Positions 58,788 through 64,000 of a DNA stretch of 64,000 nucleotides are shown here, one piece after another. The notes below the pieces were generated by a model. It was given only the letters and a program-made list of their open reading frames with translations, did no database searches and was not told where the DNA came from. Positions within the stretch are counted from its first letter, which is position 1, and every line of letters starts with the position of its first letter. Where the stretch lies: contig NZ_JAULRT010000035.1 of NCBI RefSeq assembly GCF_030518215.1, positions 62,001 through 126,000 of the forward strand, given 5' to 3'. The stretch comes from Gilvimarinus algae (GTDB lineage Bacteria > Pseudomonadota > Gammaproteobacteria > Pseudomonadales > Cellvibrionaceae). Position numbers and translations under genes: made by a program.

Positions 58788-59510
58788 TTATCCTGCGGCC
58801 AGCGCCTCACGCTGCAAGTTATTCAACTCCCCAATGCCCTGCTTGGCCAGCCGCAGCATCTGTGCAAACTGATCTTCGCTAAACGGCTCAGCCTCCGCCG
58901 TCCCCTGAATTTCAATAATACCGCCGTCATCGGCCATGACCACATTCATATCCGTATCGGCGTTGGAATCTTCGGGATAATCCAGATCCAGCACCGGCAC
59001 GCCCTGATAAATACCCACGGATACCGAAGCGATAGCGCGGATCAGCGGCTCGCCTTTGACCATCCCCTTGGCTTTCATCCAGCCAATGGCATCGGCCACC
59101 GCCACCCAGGCGCCGGTGATGGAGGCGGTACGGGTGCCGCCATCGGCCTGAATCACATCGCAGTCAATGTGCAGGGTGTTTTCCCCCAGCTGACCGAGAT
59201 CCACCGCGGCGCGCAACGAGCGGCCGATCAGGCGCTGAATTTCGACGGTGCGGCCCCCTTGCTTGCCCCGCGCGGCCTCGCGGTTCATGCGTGAGCCGGT
59301 CGAGCGCGGCAACATGCCGTACTCAGCGGTCAGCCAGCCCTGTTCCTGGCCGCGCAAAAACGGTGGTACCCCCGGCACCACGCTGGCGGTGCAAATCACC
59401 TTGGTATCACCAAAGGCCACCAGCACCGAGCCCTCGGCGTGCTTGGTGAACTGGCGGGTGAGCGTAATAGGGCGTAACTGTTCTGGGAGTCGTCCGCTGG
59501 GGCGCTGCAT
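58788..59510 (-). CDS. rph: Ribonuclease PH
   Basis: 240 residues. [39 protein letters not shown] and [20 protein letters not shown] are family signatures, including the catalytic Asp pair. It trims tRNA 3' ends phosphorolytically. It is convergent with crc and divergent from yicC. Confidence 0.97.
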   Translation of the reverse strand: MQRPSGRLPEQLRPITLTRQFTKHAEGSVLVAFGDTKVICTASVVPGVPPFLRGQEQGWLTAEYGMLPRSTGSRMNREAARGKQGGRTVEIQRLIGRSLRAAVDLGQLGENTLHIDCDVIQADGGTRTASITGAWVAVADAIGWMKAKGMVKGEPLIRAIASVSVGIYQGVPVLDLDYPEDSNADTDMNVVMADDGGIIEIQGTAEAEPFSEDQFAQMLRLAKQGIGELNNLQREALAAG

Positions 59511-59624
59511 ACATCGGGTCCTGTTGCCTGGCAGCCACTTGCGTCGCTGCGGTGTGTGTTAATATCGGGCCTATGTTAACGTTTATCGTGCGCTCTGCAC
59601 TACCGCCCCATCACAGGATACGCC

Positions 59625-60491
59625 ATGCCTCGCAGTATGACCGGCTTTGCCCGGACCGAAAGCCAGCACACTGACTACACCTTAATCTGGGAGGTGCGCA
59701 GCGTTAACCACCGCTATCTGGAAATGTATTTGCGCCTGCCTGAAGAGTTTCGTGAAATCGAGACTGCCTTGCGCGAAATCACCCGCAACAAGCTGCAGCG
59801 CGGCAAGCTTGAGGCCAGCATTCATTTTCAGCCCGAACAATCCAGCGGCGGTAGCATCGGCCTGGACAGCGAGCGGCTAGCGCAACTGGCGGATGCCTGC
59901 AGCCGCATTGACGCGCAAATTCCCAACTGCGCCCCTATCAATCCGCTGGAGGTGCTGCGCTGGCCCGGGGTGCAGATCAGCGAAGAAATGAACCGCGAGG
60001 CCCTGCACGAGAACGCCCTCAAGCAATTTGAAACCACCCTCGACCAACTGATTGAGCATCGCGCCCGCGAAGGCGCCGAACTGGCCGGGTTTATCGAACA
60101 GCGGCTGGACGGCATCGCCGAGCAGGTGCGCCTGGTGCGCGAGCGCCTGCCCGAGATTCTGCAAACCCAGCGGCAGAAGCTGCAGGAAAAAATCGCGGCG
60201 CTCAGCGTTGAGCTGGACCCGGACCGCCTGGAACAAGAAATCGTCATGATGGCGCAAAAAGCGGATGTCGACGAAGAGCTGGACCGGCTGGATACGCACA
60301 TTCAGGAAGTACGCCGCACGCTCAAACAAAAGAACTCCCTCGGTCGCCGGCTGGACTTTCTGATGCAGGAGCTCAACCGCGAGGCCAATACCCTGTCTTC
60401 AAAATCCGTGGTCAGCGAAACCACTCAAGCCGCCGTTGAACTCAAAGTCCTGATCGAGCAAATGCGCGAGCAGATTCAAAATATTGAGTAA
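59625..60491 (+). CDS. yicC: YicC-family endoribonuclease
   Basis: 288 residues. MPRSMTGFARTESQ at the N-terminus and LGRRLDFLMQELNREANTLSSKS at the C-terminus (catalytic RNase motif in recent work) identify YicC, with a central coiled coil. The rph-yicC divergent pair is conserved; gmk, often next, is absent here. Confidence 0.94.
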   Translation: MPRSMTGFARTESQHTDYTLIWEVRSVNHRYLEMYLRLPEEFREIETALREITRNKLQRGKLEASIHFQPEQSSGGSIGLDSERLAQLADACSRIDAQIPNCAPINPLEVLRWPGVQISEEMNREALHENALKQFETTLDQLIEHRAREGAELAGFIEQRLDGIAEQVRLVRERLPEILQTQRQKLQEKIAALSVELDPDRLEQEIVMMAQKADVDEELDRLDTHIQEVRRTLKQKNSLGRRLDFLMQELNREANTLSSKSVVSETTQAAVELKVLIEQMREQIQNIE

Positions 60492-60562
60492 AACCAAGTT
60501 TCTTGAGCCCGGACGCAGCCTATCGCTTGCGGACTTAGCGGCCTCGCCATGGATAAACCCCT

Positions 60563-61705
60563 ATGATCTCAGCCGACACCCCGGCCAGCCGTCTGGCCAC
60601 TCGCCTCGGGTTTCTCGTGGCCGGCTTCGGTATTGCCTGCTGGGCGCCCATGGTGCCTTTTATCAAGCACAAACTCGCCATTGATGAGAGCATCCTCGGG
60701 CTGCTCATTCTGTGTATTGGTGTGGGCTCGGTATGCGCCATGGTGCTTTCGGGCATTATCGCCGCGCGCATGGGCAGCCGCCCGGTGATTCTCGCCAGCG
60801 GCTTCTCATTGTTGCTTATTTTGCCGCTTCTGACCGTTATGGACAGCCCAATGACCATGGGTTTGGTCCTGCTGGCTTTTGGCGCGGCCCTGGGCTCGCT
60901 GGATGTGGTCATCAACCTGCACGCCGTTGAAGTGGAACAGGCCGCCGGCACCCATCTTATGTCGGGGTTTCACGCGCTTTTTAGCCTCGGCGGTTTTCTC
61001 GGCGCAGCGCTGATGACGGCGCTGCTCTCGCTCGGCAGCAACCTGCTTTTCGCCAGCCTCGCCTGCGCGCTTATCATGCTGGCGGCCATGGCAGTCGCAG
61101 CGCCACAACTGTTGCGCGATAAGCCTGCGGCAAGCGACACCCTATTTGTTTTCCCCAAAGGCATAGTGCTGCTTCTGGCCGCACTCACGGCCATCGCCTT
61201 TTTGATGGAGGGGGCCATTCTCGACTGGAGCGCCCTGCTGATTACCCAGCAGGGGCGAGTGAGCGAGGCGCGCGGCGGCCTGGGTTATATGCTCTTTGCC
61301 ATCGCCATGGTGACTGGCCGCTTTAGCGGCGACAGTCTCGCTACCCGTTTGGGGGATCTCGCTCTGCTGCACTACAGCGGCTGGCTGGCGGTGCTCGGTT
61401 TTGTGGTCTTGCTTGCCAGCCCCTGGACCATAGTGGCGCTCAGCGGATTTTTACTCATTGGCCTCGGCGCCGCCAATATCGTCCCGGTGCTGTTTCGCCG
61501 CGCCGGCCGACAAAGCCTGATGCCCGCGGCGCTTGCCATCGCCGCCGTCACCACCACCGGCTACGCCGGCATACTGCTGGGGCCCGCGCTCATCGGCTTT
61601 GTCGCGCACTGGATAGGTCTGGCAACCTCCTTTTGGCTGCTGGCGGCCATGATGGTACTGATACCGCTTGGCGCAAAAGCGGCCACCAAACCCGCTGGAG
61701 CTTAG
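60563..61705 (+). CDS. MFS transporter, YbjJ-like
   Basis: 380 residues, 12 hydrophobic helices. FGIACWAPMVPFIKHKLAIDES and LGLLILCIGVGSVCAMVLSG resemble the YbjJ-type MFS group. Conserved Arg/Gly motifs of the antiporter class (AARMGSRPVI) are present between helices 2 and 3. Substrate unknown. The gene lies 71 bases after yicC. Confidence 0.85.
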   Translation: MISADTPASRLATRLGFLVAGFGIACWAPMVPFIKHKLAIDESILGLLILCIGVGSVCAMVLSGIIAARMGSRPVILASGFSLLLILPLLTVMDSPMTMGLVLLAFGAALGSLDVVINLHAVEVEQAAGTHLMSGFHALFSLGGFLGAALMTALLSLGSNLLFASLACALIMLAAMAVAAPQLLRDKPAASDTLFVFPKGIVLLLAALTAIAFLMEGAILDWSALLITQQGRVSEARGGLGYMLFAIAMVTGRFSGDSLATRLGDLALLHYSGWLAVLGFVVLLASPWTIVALSGFLLIGLGAANIVPVLFRRAGRQSLMPAALAIAAVTTTGYAGILLGPALIGFVAHWIGLATSFWLLAAMMVLIPLGAKAATKPAGA

Positions 61706-61718
61706 CGCCTTCTATTTT

Positions 61719-61738
61719 TATACGTAGATCGACGTATA
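61719..61738. promoter_or_regulatory. Near-palindrome, possible operator before the MOSC gene
   Basis: TATACGT and ACGTATA are exact inverted repeats around AGATCG, giving a 20-bp site with one mismatched pair at the GATC centre. It lies 55 bases before the MOSC start. Such sites are typical for dimeric TetR-type regulators. Confidence 0.4.
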
Positions 61739-61793
61739 GACTCCGGTGCGCCCGCTGCCTACCCTCGGCTCAATGACAATGCAGAGAGCCTCT

Positions 61794-62639
61794 ATGAAAG
61801 TCGGCACCGTTCAATCCATTTGGCGCTACCCGGTGAAAGGCATGGCTGGCGAGCCGCTTTCGCGATGCTGGCTGGACGCAAACGGCCTGCAGGGTGACAG
61901 AACCTGGGCAGTACAGGACGTAAAACGCCGTGAAATTCAAAGCTGTAAGTTTCGCCCCGAACTGCTGCGCTGCCGCGCAGGCACCCTCGCCGATGGTGGT
62001 GTGAGCATCACTTTCCCCGGTGGTGAAACACTGCGAAGCGACGACCCAGAGGCCAGCGAGCGGGTCTCGCAACTGGTCGGTCACAACAGCCTATTGCAAG
62101 CGCGCAGGCCGGCCAGCGACAAAGACTTCTACCGCCGCTTTAAAAAAGACAATCACACCTGGCTGGAAGAGCTCAAAGCCACCTTTGAGCGCGAGCCAGG
62201 CGAACCCTTACCCGATCTCGACAACTTGCCAAAAGACATGCAGGAGTACGTGTCAGTGGTGGGCAGCTTCTTTCTCGTCTCGCCGCTGCACATTCTCACC
62301 ACCGCCAGCCTCGCCCAGATGAAAGCGCTCAATCCCGGCAGTGACTGGCACCTGGAGCGCTTTCGCCCCAACATCGTCATCGATACCGATCCCGCCATCC
62401 AGGGCTTAGCCGAACAACACTGGCTCGACCACAAGATTCAAATTGGCAAAATCACCATCGACTGCAATGCCACCGCCCGGCGCTGCGGCGCCGTCATCCG
62501 CGAGCAAGGCGCCTTACCGCAGGATAAAAGCATTCTGCGCAACATCGTTCGCGAAGCCGACCAGAATTTGGGAATTTATGGAAATGCTCCAAAAGGTGGG
62601 GAAATCAAGGTAGGAGATGATGTGCTCTTGTTATCCTAA
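61794..62639 (+). CDS. MOSC-domain protein
   Basis: 281 residues from the ATG at 61794; starts at 61773 and 61746 are alternatives. An N-terminal MOSC beta-barrel (TVQSIWRYPVKGMAGEPL, GDRTWAVQD) precedes the MOSC domain with HWLDHKIQIGKI and the conserved Cys in TARRCGAVI. MOSC domains carry sulfur for molybdenum cofactors or reduce N-hydroxylated bases (YcbX-like). No molybdenum genes are adjacent. Confidence 0.87.
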   Translation: MKVGTVQSIWRYPVKGMAGEPLSRCWLDANGLQGDRTWAVQDVKRREIQSCKFRPELLRCRAGTLADGGVSITFPGGETLRSDDPEASERVSQLVGHNSLLQARRPASDKDFYRRFKKDNHTWLEELKATFEREPGEPLPDLDNLPKDMQEYVSVVGSFFLVSPLHILTTASLAQMKALNPGSDWHLERFRPNIVIDTDPAIQGLAEQHWLDHKIQIGKITIDCNATARRCGAVIREQGALPQDKSILRNIVREADQNLGIYGNAPKGGEIKVGDDVLLLS

Positions 62640-62717
62640 CCCACACAAGAGCTCGCCGATAGCTTTGCTCATCGCAAACGAAGCACAAAACCGTATTGCG
62701 GACTTCATAGCAAACTT

Positions 62718-63143
62718 TTAAAACACCACCTTCAACAACCGCAGATCAAAAATCAGCACCGCATTGGGGCCGATTTTATTCCCCACGCCCTTTTTGCCCC
62801 AGGCCAGCTCGGGCGGGACGACGAACTCGTAGCGGGCGCCCTCTTGCATCAGCTGCAGGCCCTCGCGGATGCCGGGGATGGCTTCTTTCATGGTGAATTC
62901 GTCGGGCATGCCTTCTTTGTAGGTGTCGCCGATGATCTTACCGCCCACCAGCTGGATGCGCTGATTGACTTCAACGCTGTCGGCCTCGGTGGGGGTCAGG
63001 CCGCTGCCAGGCTCAATGACCCGATAGAGCAGGCCGCTGGCGGTTTGCTCTACGCCGTCTTTCTGGCGGTATTTGTCCATATAGTCCTCGCTGGCCTTGC
63101 GGTTCTGGCCGGAGGAGCCTTTATTGAGTTTGCTTTTTGCCAT
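62718..63143 (-). CDS. FKBP-type peptidyl-prolyl isomerase
   Basis: 141 residues. The FKBP core ends in LMQEGARYEFVVPPELAWGKKGVG and NAVLIFDLRLLKVVF, the usual C-terminal strand. The N-terminus is short and basic with no signal peptide, so it is probably cytoplasmic. GIREGLQLM replaces the usual GWxEGLxxM. Activity is likely but the Trp of the pocket is changed. Confidence 0.88.
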   Translation of the reverse strand: MAKSKLNKGSSGQNRKASEDYMDKYRQKDGVEQTASGLLYRVIEPGSGLTPTEADSVEVNQRIQLVGGKIIGDTYKEGMPDEFTMKEAIPGIREGLQLMQEGARYEFVVPPELAWGKKGVGNKIGPNAVLIFDLRLLKVVF

Positions 63144-63183
63144 AACGGTTTTTCAGATGAAAAGCCGTTAGTTTACCACGCAC

Positions 63184-63603
63184 TTATCGTTGGTTTTGAT
63201 AGCACACGGGTGAGGCGACATCCTCGCAGTCTGCGCTGTCTTCGGCTTCCAGGGCGTCCAGCAGCGCGCGGCGCAGTATGGACAGGTGGGAGTTCTCTGG
63301 CTCGCGGCTGGCGGTGAGCAGGGTCAGGCGCCCGGCGCGGGCGGCGCGCATGAGCGGCAGCAGCGTTTGCGGCGCTTCGTCCAGCTGGTGGCGGTAGGCG
63401 TGGGCAAAGGCGTCCACGGTCAGCTCATCGCGGTGCCAGCACTGACGCAGGCCGGACGAGGGCGAAGCGTCTTTGTACCAGTCGTGAAGCGTGAGGTCTT
63501 CACGGCGCTGGCCGCGAGGCCAGAGCCGGTCCACCAGAATGCGGGTGCCGTCCGATGGATCGGCTTTTTGGTAAATACGTTTCAGGCAAATCTCATAGCT
63601 CAT
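63184..63603 (-). CDS. DUF488 family protein
   Basis: 139 residues. LKRIYQKADPSDGTRILVDRLWPRG at the N-terminus is the DUF488 signature, with LHDWYKDASPS and a C-terminal LTLLTASREPENSHLSIL. Cys-rich tail. Function unknown; the family is widespread. Confidence 0.88.
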   Translation of the reverse strand: MSYEICLKRIYQKADPSDGTRILVDRLWPRGQRREDLTLHDWYKDASPSSGLRQCWHRDELTVDAFAHAYRHQLDEAPQTLLPLMRAARAGRLTLLTASREPENSHLSILRRALLDALEAEDSADCEDVASPVCYQNQR

Positions 63604-63626
63604 GCCTTGAGCTTAACGGAACACAC

Positions 63627-64000
63627 TTACAATTCAATACCCTCCATCGCGTGGCGCTCGTCATCCAACACTTTTAGCGCCTGCTCGGGGGTAAGCTTGC
63701 TGGGCGCCGTCAGTAGCGATACGGCCACACCGGCCACCAGCGCCGAGAGCACGGCGGGGATCACCGGGTTGCCCCAGAAGTCCTTGTAGAAATTGACCAC
63801 AACCAGCGAGGCTGCCGAAGCCGCCAGCAGCGACGCGATGGCTCCCGGGGCGTTGTAGCGCGGCCAGAAACGTCCGAGCAGGCCGCAGACAAACATGCCC
63901 GCCATCACGGTGGAGATCATGGTGGTGATGTAACCAATGATGTCGTTGGACAGCAGCGCAAACGCCAGAGCAATGGCGATAACCAACACCAGCGACAGGC
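63627..64000 (-). CDS. Sodium:solute symporter, C-terminal fragment (cut by window edge)
   Basis: The frame stays open to the window edge, so only the last ~124 residues are seen. Hydrophobic helices (SLVLVIAIALAFALLS, TTMISTVMAGMFVCGLLGR, AIASLLAASAASLVVV, PAVLSALVAGVAVSLL) and FWPRYNAPGAIASL resemble the last helices of the SSS family, followed by a short hydrophilic tail LTPEQALKVLDDERHAMEGIEL. Substrate cannot be told. Confidence 0.8.
   Translation of the reverse strand, partial: LSLVLVIAIALAFALLSNDIIGYITTMISTVMAGMFVCGLLGRFWPRYNAPGAIASLLAASAASLVVVNFYKDFWGNPVIPAVLSALVAGVAVSLLTAPSKLTPEQALKVLDDERHAMEGIEL

Noticed and set aside
59574-59590. LacI-type site near rph/yicC (TGTTAACGTTTATC)
   Set aside because: Only one half fits; the genes are housekeeping and no palindrome is formed.

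Overview
The window looks like chromosome of a marine, polysaccharide-degrading gammaproteobacterium close to the Cellvibrionales (Saccharophagus, Simiduia, Gilvimarinus or Cellvibrio-like). The housekeeping gene order mixes blocks known from Pseudomonas (radC-coaBC-algC-argB, pyrE-crc-rph-yicC, ilvA-rpiA) with blocks known from Escherichia (yibN-grxC-secB beside gpmI-envC-yibQ; ygfB-pepP-ubiH-ubiI beside zapA-6S RNA-ygfA). Glycoside hydrolases of marine cell-wall degraders and a GlyGly-CTERM lipoprotein fit the same picture. Species-level placement is inference.

Layout. 1-9.6 kb is accessory: a partial His/Arg-rich protein, a TonB-dependent receptor, an orphan AAA ATPase, a Tat-exported PhoD-type phosphatase, a GH26 mannanase lipoprotein with a CBM10-like module behind a LacI-type operator, a two-helix membrane protein and a CNNM/CorC-type protein. 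9.6-11.7 kb has a cold-shock gene, a rhombotarget-type lipoprotein and a gene-free stretch of about 760 bp with a probable dispersed repeat. 11.7-15.0 kb is pgk and tkt. 15.2-19.8 kb is a methyl-cycle operon, sahR-metK-ahcY-metF, behind a perfect 42-bp palindrome. 19.85-23.9 kb holds a small lipoprotein, ppk and ppx. 24.0-30.5 kb holds secB-grxC-yibN divergent from gpmI-envC-ctpA-yibQ.

31.0-37.1 kb is the most unusual region: a five-gene sugar locus (GH43 xylosidase-like enzyme, a secreted GH26 protein resembling beta-1,3-xylanases, a PhyH-type dioxygenase, an MFS sugar porter and a Gfo/Idh/MocA dehydrogenase) behind a palindromic LacI-type operator at a predicted promoter. I read it as a xylan, possibly beta-1,3-xylan, utilisation operon with an unexplained oxygenase step.

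37.1-40.3 kb is hisBHAF with a DUF3301 gene. 40.4-45.6 kb has a second cold-shock gene, a membrane protein, ubiI, ubiH, pepP and a ygfB-type gene. 45.7-47.2 kb has a ZapB-like coiled coil, zapA, 6S RNA and ygfA. 47.2-50.0 kb holds ilvA, rpiA, rpmG and rpmB. 50.2-60.5 kb runs radC, coaBC, a membrane-anchored algC, argB, slmA, a DUF4124 gene, pyrE, crc, rph and yicC. 60.5-64 kb ends with an MFS transporter, a MOSC protein, an FKBP isomerase, a DUF488 protein and the C-terminal part of a sodium:solute symporter cut by the window edge. I saw no tRNA, rRNA, CRISPR array, intact insertion sequence or prophage.
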